A DNA stretch of 61,917 nt from CAZYBU01 sp964645775 (GCA_964645775.1 CAZYBU010000019.1:1-61917), one strand, 5' to 3'; positions 41,431 through 50,693 are shown, counted from the first letter of the stretch. Translations and numbers: made by a program. The notes: generated from the sequence alone by a model not told the origin.

Positions 41431-42150
41431 TTAGTCGAAGGCCTGGTCTGTTTTCCACTCTTTCCAGACATTGCCGACCAGGTCCGGACCCGGTTTGAGG
41501 GTCTTTTTACCCGGTTTCCATCCTGAGGGAGTGGCTTCAGAGCCCTTACTTTCACGTACAAGCTGGAAGGCCTGCACCTGACGCAGTGACTCGCTAACGT
41601 TTCGACCAACAGGTGGAGTCAGGACTTCATAGCCCTGTATTATGCCATCCGGATCGATAATGAATCGTCCCCGGGTCTCAACACCGGCATTCTCATCGTA
41701 GATACCGTAGATTGATCCGACTTTGCCTCCACCATCGGAGAGCATGGGAAAGGGAATACCACCATCAACCATTTTAGAAAGTTCATTTTCATCCCACATT
41801 TTGTGGACAAAAACACTGTCCACGCTCATGGAGAGAACCTCTACGCCAAGCTTTTTGAATTCGTCGTGTTTCTCTGCAACCGCAGAGACTTCAGTAGCTC
41901 AAACGAAGGTAAAATCACCCGGGTAAAAGCAGAGAATGACCCACTTTCCAAGATAATCGGAAAGTTTGACGTTTACAAATTTACCCTGATGATAGGCGGG
42001 AGCGGTAAAATCAGGAGCTTTCTGACCAACCATTATCATGTGCTTATCCTCCTTTTCGGTTTCTTCGAGGCGTTCCTCATCCACAGGGGCCGGTTCACCG
42101 ACCGGTCCTCCGGTGGGACGAGCGCAACCAGGCTTGAATTCTTCAGCCAT
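41431..42150 (-). CDS. Selenocysteine-containing peroxiredoxin (Prx/AhpC type)
   Basis: 239 residues if the in-frame UGA at 41899-41901 is read as Sec. Both halves join without a gap: DFTFV-(UGA)-ATEVSAVAEKH, and DFTFVCPTE is the peroxidatic-Cys motif of this family, so Sec84 replaces the catalytic Cys. A SECIS-like hairpin follows (41871-41888). The usual resolving Cys position reads ATPSGW, so a 1-Sec mechanism is expected. The N-terminal 37 residues (KPGCARPTGGPVGEP) are an extension not seen in standard Prx. Start fixed by AAGGAGGT 6 bases upstream. Reduces peroxides in the cytosol. Confidence 0.88.
41871..41888 (-). promoter_or_regulatory. Bacterial SECIS-like hairpin for Sec84
   Basis: Transcript-sense: UCUCUGC-GGUU-GCAGAGA, a perfect 7-bp stem with a GGUU loop. 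The loop Gs lie 18 and 19 bases after the UGA, inside the range known for SelB-binding elements, and match the G-bearing loop of the E. coli fdhF SECIS. Confidence 0.8.
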
Positions 42151-42181
42151 GGATACCTCCTTAACGCTATAATATGATTAC

Positions 42182-42210
42182 ACAATATCCACTAATAGTT
42201 ATGATTGCAA
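42182..42210 (-). promoter_or_regulatory. Candidate promoter for the peroxiredoxin gene
   Basis: Minus strand TTGCAA (42210-42205), 17 bases, TATTGT (42187-42182). Four of six matches in each hexamer. Confidence 0.35.
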
Positions 42211-42233
42211 ATCTTTTTCTTGTCTAAATTTTA

Positions 42234-43088
42234 TTAATTATAGGGAACGAGTCTTCTGCGTTCACCATTATATGTAACATAAGGTATTCCACGGTCAATT
42301 TCCAGTATAAAAGGAAAATCCAGATCCTTGCAGACCTTTCCCCCTTCCTTTTTCTCATAATTATAATAATTATGGCAATGTTGCACAATTTTACATGAAT
42401 ACCGTCCTTCTCCCAGAGGGAAACAGCTTCCGGTGGACAGCCAGGGGCAGGTTTCATCACCGCAGGGCACGGATTCCACGGTAAAGAGATATCCCCGGCG
42501 GAAGATCAGGAGATTGCCATGCATGTCACCGTCAACGTCCCAGTTCTTTCCCTCCAGAGATCGATAGTCCGGGTCAGGTTTACTGTTCATGGCAGGTTCC
42601 CGGCCGAAGGCTATCTCCGCGATACAGGTATCCTGCCATTTGCTCCCCTTGTAGACCGAGGCAATACTCAGGGTCAGCGTATCGCCGCTTCTCTTCTTCA
42701 GGGAGACCTGCTGAAAACCTTTTCGATCCTCGAGCCGGTACGTGATTCCATCAATGATGATGTCTTTTACTCGGTTGTTCATCTCCCAATATTTCGTGTG
42801 ACCGAACCCGTTAAACAGATGGAGAGATTGTACGGAAGATCCGGGAGCCAGGTTAACAGTGACCCGTGCTCCGGCGCCATCCCCATTCATCCCTTCGCAC
42901 CAGGAGTCAGGGGAACGATCAAAGAGGTTTTCCGCCCTATGATAAGTGGAACCGCTTTTTAATTCGCTTTCCGCGTCAACGGTTCGAAGCCAGACCCGGG
43001 AAGGGTTCCCTTCAGCTGGAAAGTACAACACAGAGAATATCAAAATTACGAATACGTACGCACTCAGGATAAGGGCGAATTGTTTCAC
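42234..43088 (-). CDS. Secreted discoidin-like (NADase-type) glycan-binding protein
   Basis: 284 residues. N-terminal signal peptide (about 1-28, hydrophobic). Residues about 45-165 match the NADase-type glycan-binding domain: NLFDRSPDSWCEG, GDGAGARV, NGFGHTKYWEMNNRVKDI, SVYKGSKWQDTCIAEIAFG. The remaining about 110 residues are Cys-rich and not assigned. Probably an envelope or extracellular protein that binds sugars. The signal has no lipobox Cys. Transcribed from its own promoter (43141-43170). Confidence 0.72.
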   Translation of the reverse strand: MKQFALILSAYVFVILIFSVLYFPAEGNPSRVWLRTVDAESELKSGSTYHRAENLFDRSPDSWCEGMNGDGAGARVTVNLAPGSSVQSLHLFNGFGHTKYWEMNNRVKDIIIDGITYRLEDRKGFQQVSLKKRSGDTLTLSIASVYKGSKWQDTCIAEIAFGREPAMNSKPDPDYRSLEGKNWDVDGDMHGNLLIFRRGYLFTVESVPCGDETCPWLSTGSCFPLGEGRYSCKIVQHCHNYYNYEKKEGGKVCKDLDFPFILEIDRGIPYVTYNGERRRLVPYN

Positions 43089-43140
43089 GGTTATTCTCCA
43101 GATGAAAAATATTCAGGGCAGGGTTACCGATACCCGGTAA

Positions 43141-43170
43141 ATTATATGCAGCTATAATGTATTGATACAA
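43141..43170 (-). promoter_or_regulatory. Candidate promoter for the glycan-binding gene
   Basis: Minus strand TTGTAT (43170-43165), 18 bases, perfect TATAAT (43146-43141), 52 bases before the start. Confidence 0.45.
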
Positions 43171-43203
43171 TCAATTATTTTTCTCACAACAGGAACGATA
43201 GGT

Positions 43204-43407
43204 TTACTGCACCTTCCGTATATGCTCTATCAATTTTCCTTTCACCTCGATCAACTCATTAATTGAATCAAAGCGGCGAATATATTCATCTATGACAGAC
43301 ACAACCTTCCTGTCCAGGGCAATATTCATTTCTTCTTCCAGCGGTTCTATCGGAATTTCATTTTTTCCCACGGACCTGTTCTCGAACAGTTCGTTCTGAT
43401 TTTTCAT
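43204..43407 (-). CDS. Small acidic protein, 67 residues, unknown function
   Basis: A helical, acidic protein (EPLEEEMNIALDRK ... ELIEVKGKLIEHIRKVQ) with a GGAGAGG ribosome site 6 bases before the ATG. No known domain. It lies downstream of the phosphodiesterase gene on the same strand (58-base gap). Confidence 0.5.
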   Translation of the reverse strand: MKNQNELFENRSVGKNEIPIEPLEEEMNIALDRKVVSVIDEYIRRFDSINELIEVKGKLIEHIRKVQ

Positions 43408-43465
43408 GAAACCTCTCCTCCTTGCCTTGTTCTACTATCTCTATCGGCAGGATCGGGTTACGTGA

Positions 43466-44200
43466 TCAGTTACGGTTCGTGACCTGAAGATATTCGTTTA
43501 CCGGAACGAGAAGACCCGCAGCAGGTATCCTCAGAAGGCCCCAACCCGGTTCATGTCCAAGGATGGAGAAATTCCGCGAATCAGGGTCCATGCGATACCA
43601 GGTTGAGGGTACCAGGTGGACGGTCATGTTCCCATCAAAAAGAAACCGGCCGCTGTGACAGTGGCCCGATATGACCAGCCGAACACCGGCGGAGAGAAGC
43701 ATCCTGCGCGCCTCTTCCCGGTTTTCAAGGGGGTACTTACGGTCCATATAACGTACGCCGGCAGGAACGGGAGGATAATGGAGGACCACGACCGGGGACG
43801 GATTTTTCCGGAGCCAGTTTAATTGCCACGCATCAACTTTCCCGGAAGAGGAATCGAGAAAGGCCATAGTGGCGCCGGCTATCTCTCTTTGGTATACAAG
43901 CTTCCCTTTTTGCAGATCCCGTTCCAGGCCGAAAGCCTGCGCCATCATTTCGGAATCATCATGATTGCCGGAAGCGGGATACCAGGGTATACCTGTCTTT
44001 CCGAGGAGAGTCACCACTCTCCCGTAGGTCTCCTCCGATCCTTCCCTGAAGCAGATATCACCCGCCAGGATACCGGCCTCAGGTTTAGAACGAAGGCCGG
44101 CCTGAAGGGCCATGCGGAACTGTTCCCATGTATCTACACCAAAAGCGGGTTCACCGTCCGGTGTAAGATGTATATCCGTGATGATTAAAAGGGTCTGCAT
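43466..44200 (-). CDS. Calcineurin-like phosphodiesterase of the CpdA (cAMP phosphodiesterase) type
   Basis: 244 residues. All class III cyclic nucleotide phosphodiesterase metal-site motifs are in order: ITDIH, GDI, GNHDD, LHYPP, GHCHSG. The AFLDSSSG ... QLNWLRK block after the Asn-His is as in CpdA. It hydrolyses 3',5'-cAMP to 5'-AMP in the best-known members, though some hydrolyse other phosphoesters. It lies 8 bases after an MCP gene and shares its transcript. It is the natural partner of the class I cyclase at 25357. Confidence 0.82.
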   Translation of the reverse strand: MQTLLIITDIHLTPDGEPAFGVDTWEQFRMALQAGLRSKPEAGILAGDICFREGSEETYGRVVTLLGKTGIPWYPASGNHDDSEMMAQAFGLERDLQKGKLVYQREIAGATMAFLDSSSGKVDAWQLNWLRKNPSPVVVLHYPPVPAGVRYMDRKYPLENREEARRMLLSAGVRLVISGHCHSGRFLFDGNMTVHLVPSTWYRMDPDSRNFSILGHEPGWGLLRIPAAGLLVPVNEYLQVTNRN

Positions 44201-44208
44201 CGGTATCT

Positions 44209-45456
44209 TCAGTTATTCAGACCCGTGTCATCTGTTTCCACCAGGCTTTCGATCTTACCCATGGTCTCTTCGATATTTTCCTGGATTTCCCGATTACCGG
44301 CTGTGCTTTCCATAATCTTGCGGATATGAGTCAAGATATCATAAATATCGACTTTCTGTTCCGTGATAGCGTCATCAATGCTCTCAGAATCCGTATTGAT
44401 TCTATTGGCCTCCCCGGAAACAATGCTATTGAGCCGGGTCTGATCACTGACAGATTTCGCTATCCTTTTCAGTTCCTCGTTAACTTCATTGATACGGGTA
44501 AGGACCTCTTCCACAGAAGAGACAGTATTCTGGATAAAGTGAATATTCTCTTCAAGCTGATCACTTTTCTCTATAATCATTTTTGATATATTCCCTACGG
44601 ACTGCGCCGTCTGATCGGCCAGCTTGGAAATTTCCTCGGCCACCACGGCAAAACCCCTCCCGGCCTCACCCGCCCTGGCTGCCTCGATTGAGGCGTTCAG
44701 GGATAGCAGATTTATCTTGTCAGATATTTCGTCAATCACACTCAAAACGGAACTTATGTTCTTGGTGTCCTGAACCGCCGTCAGCATGGTGTCCGTGATT
44801 TCTCCCAGCTGTTTCTGACTTTCAAGTGACTCATCTGCCACGGAGCTCGATTCACCGATAGCTCCCTGTATTCTATTACTGAGAATCTCAGCGGTATTAG
44901 TCATACTCCTGATAAGATTGACCAGTGATGAAATATTCGTCGCCTGTTCCGATGACATCTCGCCTGTCTGGTTGATCTTTCCCGCGAACTGCTGGAGGAC
45001 ATCGGTCATATACTCAACGCTTTTCCCCTGCTCTTTCATTTGTGAAATCAGATTTGATATCTGCTTTATCAGCTTGCTTACATGAATTCGAAGAGTCCTG
45101 GTCCGCAGAAACTTAAGGCTCATCTCTTCATAATAGTGGCTAAGGCTCACGGCCAGTTCATACAGTGAAAGATGATCTGTTTCCGGAAGGATCTCTTCCA
45201 TATCAAGGCATCGTTTCATCTCAACCCGGGTTTTCTGGATCATGATCCTTCTGGTTCGAAGCATTACCAGGGGGAGAGGGAGAGCCAGAATCGAAGCTCC
45301 ACCCAGATAGATTGAAAACCGGAGAATCTTTCCTGCTATTCCATCCAAAAGACCTGAGAGTGGATCAATGAGGCCGAGTATGGCCAGGATTATCAGGCTA
45401 GCAACAATACAAAGTACAGGTAGTAGAATGGAATCTGTAAACAGCCGTTTTTTCAT
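44209..45456 (-). CDS. Membrane-anchored methyl-accepting chemotaxis protein without a periplasmic sensor domain
   Basis: 415 residues. Two N-terminal membrane segments (about 12-32 and 44-66) with a short loop, no HAMP, then a helical linker and the signalling tip (EISDKINLLSLNASIEAARAGEAGRGFAVVAEEI). It would interact with CheA/CheW at the membrane; signal is probably membrane or cytoplasmic. Co-transcribed with the CpdA-like gene (8-base gap). It is a flagellated-cell component. Confidence 0.85.
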   Translation of the reverse strand: MKKRLFTDSILLPVLCIVASLIILAILGLIDPLSGLLDGIAGKILRFSIYLGGASILALPLPLVMLRTRRIMIQKTRVEMKRCLDMEEILPETDHLSLYELAVSLSHYYEEMSLKFLRTRTLRIHVSKLIKQISNLISQMKEQGKSVEYMTDVLQQFAGKINQTGEMSSEQATNISSLVNLIRSMTNTAEILSNRIQGAIGESSSVADESLESQKQLGEITDTMLTAVQDTKNISSVLSVIDEISDKINLLSLNASIEAARAGEAGRGFAVVAEEISKLADQTAQSVGNISKMIIEKSDQLEENIHFIQNTVSSVEEVLTRINEVNEELKRIAKSVSDQTRLNSIVSGEANRINTDSESIDDAITEQKVDIYDILTHIRKIMESTAGNREIQENIEETMGKIESLVETDDTGLNN

Positions 45457-45494
45457 GATACTAAGTTGGAAGATAACCTTATGAGAATTACGAT

Positions 45495-45524
45495 ATTATA
45501 CCGTCCGAGATAAAATTCAATCAA
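45495..45524 (-). promoter_or_regulatory. Promoter for the MCP-phosphodiesterase operon
   Basis: Minus strand TTGATT (45524-45519), 18 bases, perfect TATAAT (45500-45495), 39 bases before the start codon. Confidence 0.6.
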
Positions 45525-45554
45525 AAAAGGAGAAAAGCTGTCAAATATTGCAAA

Positions 45555-45586
45555 TAAAAAAATAGCCATGGACGTAAGTCCATGGC
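45555..45586 (-). terminator. Rho-independent terminator after the lipase lipoprotein gene
   Basis: Transcript-sense: GCCATGGAC pairs with GTCCATGGC (9 bp, 4-base loop, 45565-45586), followed by a U-rich tract UAUUUUUUUAU. It lies 25 bases past the stop codon. Confidence 0.88.
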
Positions 45587-45611
45587 CCGCAAACTGGAGG
45601 AAATATCTGTA

Positions 45612-48600
45612 TTAACGTTGCCAGGCACCTGTATCCGCATCCGGAAAGCCCCCGGAGCCGTCAAGGTCTTCAATAATCGTTTTCCACTGAAACGTATCAT
45701 CAGTCCAGTCAGAGGTATAGGTACCACTGGAATAGGCGAATCGGCCCTTCTCCGTATCGGAGAGATACCGATTCATGGATAGCTTAATATCCAGAGCCGA
45801 TGATCGTGGAGAAAGCCCCCCCGTTGGGACCGAAAAACCGTACTGATAATACACCTGCAGCCGGCCATTCACGTGCTGTTTCGCCCAGTCGCCGGCTGAA
45901 GAGGGGCCACCGATCCATTCATAGTGTGAATAGACCATGGCAGCTTCTTCCCGAATATATTGATTTTTATCTCCATTGTATACATACACGTTGAAAAAAC
46001 CGAATGACATACCCACCTGACCATCCGTTGTACGCGAAACATCATATATTTCAAAAGCCAGATAATTATGTCCTTTTATACCCGTATTCTCGTAATACGA
46101 CAGGACATCCTGGATTATACTGGTACAGACTTCTCCAGGAGGAGCGTTCCCTGTAATCACGCCCGAATCCACCAGCGGCTTTACCGGGCTCTCATTCCTC
46201 CCCCAGTATCCCTGGTCTATGGGAACGATCCCTCCCCAGTCGTTATGATCATTGTGATACCAGAATCCGTCATCGCCATTGGGATACCTGAAATCTACCC
46301 AGTAGGGATCGATAATGAAAAAGCGGGTGGGCATTACAGTATCAGTCACAACCCCCTGTTCATGACGGGTTTTCAGTACCATCAGAATACCATGAGCAAG
46401 CTGGTTACCCAGGGAATGAGCGCTTAGACGGAATTCTTCGTCATATCCGGCGGGACGATTTCCAATGGCACTCTGAAGAGTGTCCGTGAAGATTGTGGCC
46501 AGGGCCCGGTCAGGTGAATTATCGGCAACACGGGTCATACCATAAGAGCTACCTGAAAGGACGTTAACCGCGTATTCCGCCCGGCGGTCAGACTGTGACG
46601 AGGGACCGTACATGCTCCATATAGGAGTCTGAGCTCTGCGCGGTTTATTCTCCCCTTCATCATCAGTCAGTTCTCCCCCCTGGTCCTCATTGTCCGCGAA
46701 CTGGGTCCAGAAGAACTGACCCACGTTCCAGTCCTTCCCTCCTCCGTTCGGGTAGGCGGTCGTATCGGCCCCGTTCTTCCAGGGATCAAGGGTATCAATG
46801 GTGTCTTCCATGTTACTGTCCCAGTCAGCTCCATCGGTGCCTCCCCAGAGAAAACTCTCACGCCGGTAATCACGAAAATCGCTGCCATCGTACCCGGTAG
46901 AATTTTTCTGCCAGCCGTGACAATGAAGAAGTACCGGCTTCATGGGATCGTAATATTCCAGGGGCATCTGGCGGCCCGGAACGTATTTCAACGCGTGATA
47001 CCCGTCCCTGAACCAGTAAAGACCGTAATCCACGTCAATGGTGGTGAAAGACCAGCTCCTTTCATTATCACTCCCAGCAGTTTTTATGAATCCGTTCTTT
47101 TGATCCTTAAGACCATCCAGCACTTCCACATCGTATGTATAATTCGGTTTTATGCCGTTCCAGTTCGGATTATTCCAGTCAAAGGTCCCGCCCGGACTGG
47201 CGTACATAACCATGTGGTGCCTGAAGATAATTTTATGAGGATCTTCTGGATCAGCGTACGCTTTTCCTATGTATTGGCCCCTGAGAGTTTCATCCGGAAA
47301 ATCGTCGGAAATCATTCCTATGACATTATAATTGTTTTCGGCGCTATCCGCGATCTCCCAGGTACCCATACTGTCTCTTTTAACGAATATCTTTTCTGAA
47401 ATGGAGGAAGCATCAACCGGAAGGTTAAATTCTACAACTATATAGCTGTGAATTTCAACATCCGAATCTGTGTAATTGTCCACATACGCCTGAGCGTAGG
47501 ATGTGTAATTTTCATCATACGACCCATCCTCATAATAATGATTTACGACCTTGAGTTTTTCCAGGGTTGTAAAACCTGCAGTATGTCCGGAGCCCTCAAC
47601 GCTGTTTCCGCATAGATCCGTCACCCCACCGGTTACCTGGAACGTGTAATCGGTTTCCCGTTCCAGATCTTCCTGAGGCGTAAAACGAACTTTATTCAGA
47701 GAGATGACTTCCACGGTACCGGAAATTTCTTCGCTTCCTTCTTTCAGAAGCCTGATATTCGCAGGGGTGACGGTAAGAGGGTTTACCGCCCGATCAAAGG
47801 TTACACTCAGGGGAATATCGTGAAGCGGATTTCCCCAGTCACCCGTAGCAGTATCCGCGGGATTAGTCGAAACCACGTTAAGGGGATCAAGATTAACTGT
47901 GTCCGTGATGGAAACACTCCATGAAAGACCGCTGAAGGCGTTTCCATCCAGGTCCTCGATACCGGGACGCATCTGCACGGTATATTCTTCACCACCCTCC
48001 AGATCCACGGCGGGATCAAAGACAATGGTTTTGTTCATATAGGTAGCCACGCCATCCACTTCAGTGTTGTCTGATTCACGAATCAGTTTCACAGAACCCG
48101 CTGTGACCGTCCCCGGATCCAGCTCCTTGTTAAAACGGGCCGTAAACACGGTATTTACAGGAACATCTCCTGTGGTTGAAACCGGAATAAATTCAAGCAC
48201 GTAAGGAGCGTCAGGACTGGATTCCCCTTCCGTAACAAAATTCCAGCTGCTTCCCCCATAGGAATTGCCAGCCAGGTCTTCAACCGAACCGGTGACATCA
48301 ACCGTATACTCTGTATTCCATTCCAGATTATCAGTCGGATTAAAAACCACTCTGCTGTTATTGTTTTCAAAGGAAAAAGTACCTCCAACAGCATTGCCTC
48401 CGACATATACATGTATGGATGAACCATTTACCGTGGAAGGCTCAATGGCCTCGGAAAAATTGAGTACAATATTTTCATCCACTTCAACACCAACATCGTA
48501 TCTGTCAGGGGAGAAAGAATCAAGCTCTGGAGCGACTGCGTCCTCCACCCAGGTTGTCATGAAACTCCAGCTTTTATCATCACAGATGTTCTCATTAACA

Positions 48601-49271
48601 TCCTTAATGCCGGATATATCCACTGTAACCGTCTCAGACGCAAGGCCCTGATGCTCGAATGATACTGAACGATTGTTATCGGAATAAACGAATGCTCCAT
48701 CCACTACTGTTTCATCGGAACGTGTAACACTAAAGCTGTCCTGAGTAACAGAACCGGGTAAAACAGGCTCATTAAAGGTTACGGTAATGACAGCATCTTC
48801 ATCGACGGTTGCATTCTCCGCCGGGGAGACCGTCTGTATAACGGGAGAATCGTTATCAGATTTTATGGTGAAACTTGATGTAATCGATTCAGAAGGATGG
48901 TTCCCATTCTCATCCTGCAGACCGTTTGTTAAGATTATCGTATAGGTCTCATCATAATCATAGGGACCAGATGGGGTGAACGATGCCGTGTAATCCTCGG
49001 AGTTATAGGAGATATCTCCATCCACAGGGTTGCTGGATGAATCATTGACCTGAAAGGTTTCATCTGTTATGGAAGCTTCATCCATGGGACCCGCGAATTC
49101 CACAAGTAATATCCTGTCCGGCTCAACATCTTCAGCGCCATCTTCTATACCGATGGTGACAAAACCGCCTGTATCGGAAACGGAACCCGATTTCGAACCG
49201 CCACATGATATCAACAGGAGTCCAAAGGAAAAACTGAGAAAAAGGACGAATAATTTTTGTATACGTTTCAT
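45612..49271 (-). CDS. Large Ig-repeat lipoprotein with a C-terminal lipase-like domain
   Basis: 1219 residues. Lipobox LLISC ends the signal; the lipidated Cys leaves a GGSKSG linker. Six Big_5/Ig-like repeats (about 30-650) carry the motif VxFxxxVxxxS(V/I)TxxxFxV and LxxxTEYTVxVxGxVxDLxGN. The C-terminal about 450 residues look like an alpha/beta hydrolase: VLLHCHGWQKN oxyanion loop, GSDFRDYR, SAHSLGNQLAHG nucleophile elbow, FFIIDPYWVDF. Likely an exported or outer-membrane esterase/lipase whose repeats project it from the surface. Start 49271 has AGGAGG upstream. The His was not placed. Confidence 0.8.
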   Translation of the reverse strand: MKRIQKLFVLFLSFSFGLLLISCGGSKSGSVSDTGGFVTIGIEDGAEDVEPDRILLVEFAGPMDEASITDETFQVNDSSSNPVDGDISYNSEDYTASFTPSGPYDYDETYTIILTNGLQDENGNHPSESITSSFTIKSDNDSPVIQTVSPAENATVDEDAVITVTFNEPVLPGSVTQDSFSVTRSDETVVDGAFVYSDNNRSVSFEHQGLASETVTVDISGIKDVNENICDDKSWSFMTTWVEDAVAPELDSFSPDRYDVGVEVDENIVLNFSEAIEPSTVNGSSIHVYVGGNAVGGTFSFENNNSRVVFNPTDNLEWNTEYTVDVTGSVEDLAGNSYGGSSWNFVTEGESSPDAPYVLEFIPVSTTGDVPVNTVFTARFNKELDPGTVTAGSVKLIRESDNTEVDGVATYMNKTIVFDPAVDLEGGEEYTVQMRPGIEDLDGNAFSGLSWSVSITDTVNLDPLNVVSTNPADTATGDWGNPLHDIPLSVTFDRAVNPLTVTPANIRLLKEGSEEISGTVEVISLNKVRFTPQEDLERETDYTFQVTGGVTDLCGNSVEGSGHTAGFTTLEKLKVVNHYYEDGSYDENYTSYAQAYVDNYTDSDVEIHSYIVVEFNLPVDASSISEKIFVKRDSMGTWEIADSAENNYNVIGMISDDFPDETLRGQYIGKAYADPEDPHKIIFRHHMVMYASPGGTFDWNNPNWNGIKPNYTYDVEVLDGLKDQKNGFIKTAGSDNERSWSFTTIDVDYGLYWFRDGYHALKYVPGRQMPLEYYDPMKPVLLHCHGWQKNSTGYDGSDFRDYRRESFLWGGTDGADWDSNMEDTIDTLDPWKNGADTTAYPNGGGKDWNVGQFFWTQFADNEDQGGELTDDEGENKPRRAQTPIWSMYGPSSQSDRRAEYAVNVLSGSSYGMTRVADNSPDRALATIFTDTLQSAIGNRPAGYDEEFRLSAHSLGNQLAHGILMVLKTRHEQGVVTDTVMPTRFFIIDPYWVDFRYPNGDDGFWYHNDHNDWGGIVPIDQGYWGRNESPVKPLVDSGVITGNAPPGEVCTSIIQDVLSYYENTGIKGHNYLAFEIYDVSRTTDGQVGMSFGFFNVYVYNGDKNQYIREEAAMVYSHYEWIGGPSSAGDWAKQHVNGRLQVYYQYGFSVPTGGLSPRSSALDIKLSMNRYLSDTEKGRFAYSSGTYTSDWTDDTFQWKTIIEDLDGSGGFPDADTGAWQR

Positions 49272-49473
49272 GGCTAACCTCCTGTTTATGGGGAACCATG
49301 CATCGACCGGACAGTCGGATTCCCACAACTATACAATATCGAATGAATATGCAATTGTCTGGACAAAATGTATCATTGCACAAATTGTCTATCTCGTCCA
49401 GGAATGGATCGAAATGAATTATATAATGTAAATTATTGTTGATTTCAGAAAACAAACCGGGCAGATACTACTC

Positions 49474-49761
49474 ATGATCGATTACAAAGAAGGTATACAG
49501 GAGATCAAGGCCCGCATGGCCAGTCATACCGCGGGCAGGGAAGATATTGTTTCTTCACACCTGGAACTGGCCCGTCTTATACGCCGCCTGGAGGAAGCTC
49601 GCCGACAGTATCGCAGTGACCTTACTGACTTTCTTGGCCAGATTGAATACTTTGATTATGAACTGTGGGAAAGGAAGAATGAAAGCCGCGACAGGTGGCT
49701 CAATGTAGCCGAAAAAATATCAACCATGAAGCTTACATCAAGTGAATCCGCGCAAACGTAA
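49474..49761 (+). CDS. Small coiled-coil protein, 95 residues, unknown function
   Basis: A highly charged helix (KARMASHTAGREDIVSSHLE ... RLEEARRQYRSDLTDFLGQIE). No signal peptide or membrane segment. It overlaps the esterase gene by 20 bases (49742-49761), which supports co-translation. No strong ribosome site. Confidence 0.55.
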   Translation: MIDYKEGIQEIKARMASHTAGREDIVSSHLELARLIRRLEEARRQYRSDLTDFLGQIEYFDYELWERKNESRDRWLNVAEKISTMKLTSSESAQT

Positions 49762-50605
49762 ATCACTCCAATCAATCCTTTTAACGATCATTCCGGTTCT
49801 CATATCCCTGTTTTTTATAAGGGCAGGATGGGCAGGCCCAGAAAGAATGGAAACGATCATGGTTCCCGCTTATGCCGGATCAAAGAAAGGGTCCGTGGCC
49901 GTGGACATTTTTACTCCTCCCAAAAAAGTCCGGGCATCACTGCTCGTTCTTCCCGGCTGGAAATTTTCACGAACCCGCTGGCACCGGGAGACAGACCTCC
50001 TGGACTACTGCCAGAAGTACGGCTACCGGGCCGTTTTCCCCGAGATGAATATCAGTATCTATGAATCCAGGTATTACCCTGAAACAAGAATACGATGGGG
50101 ACCCACACCCGGAGGAAAATGGGTCCAGGAGATATTCCTGCCGTTTATGCAAAAAGAATACGGAATCTTCAAAAAGAGAAAGAAAAATTTTCTTCTGGGA
50201 CTGTCGACGGGTGGGCGGGGAGTCCTCCTTGTCAGCCAGAAAAACCCGGATCTTTTTATCGGTGGAGCGGTCCTTTCAGGGGACTTCAACCAGACGGACA
50301 TGCCTTCTGATCGTCTTATGGCCGGGGTATATGGGCCTTACTCTCTCCACAGGGAACGATGGAAAAGGGTAGATAATCCTGAAAATTATATTGAATCAGG
50401 CCACTGCCCCATACCTCTCTATATCGGCCACGGTACGGCTGACCGGGTGGTTCCCTTCTCCCAGAGCCTTTCCCTCTACAGGACCATAAAAACGGCATGC
50501 CCGGATACCCGGGTACGGTTTCACAGAGCCGAGGGGATGGGACACGATTTCAACTACTGGAACAGCGAGCTGAAGGCCGTGTTCCAGTTTTTCGAAAAAC
50601 TCTGA
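49742..50605 (+). CDS. Exported alpha/beta-hydrolase (esterase D-like)
   Basis: 287 residues. N-terminal signal peptide (about 10-30). Catalytic triad candidates: Ser in GLSTGGRG (about 155), Asp in HGTADRVVP, His in GMGHDF. LPGWKFSRTRW forms the oxyanion loop. It starts at a GTG inside the preceding frame and lacks a strong ribosome site, so it may be translationally coupled. Substrate unknown; small ester or thioester. Confidence 0.8.
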   Translation: MNPRKRKSLQSILLTIIPVLISLFFIRAGWAGPERMETIMVPAYAGSKKGSVAVDIFTPPKKVRASLLVLPGWKFSRTRWHRETDLLDYCQKYGYRAVFPEMNISIYESRYYPETRIRWGPTPGGKWVQEIFLPFMQKEYGIFKKRKKNFLLGLSTGGRGVLLVSQKNPDLFIGGAVLSGDFNQTDMPSDRLMAGVYGPYSLHRERWKRVDNPENYIESGHCPIPLYIGHGTADRVVPFSQSLSLYRTIKTACPDTRVRFHRAEGMGHDFNYWNSELKAVFQFFEKL

Positions 50606-50693
50606 TTTCTCCTTGTCATCCTGCCGAATTCGGCAACAAATGCACCTGCGATAACGCCCAATTATTGATCAGTATTTATCAGGAGAACATGCC

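Noticed and set aside
41431..42150. Two separate genes, a truncated Prx N-terminal fragment and a downstream C-terminal fragment
   Set aside because: The fragments are in one frame, the break is exactly at the catalytic position, and a SECIS-like hairpin follows. A nonsense mutation would not place itself so.
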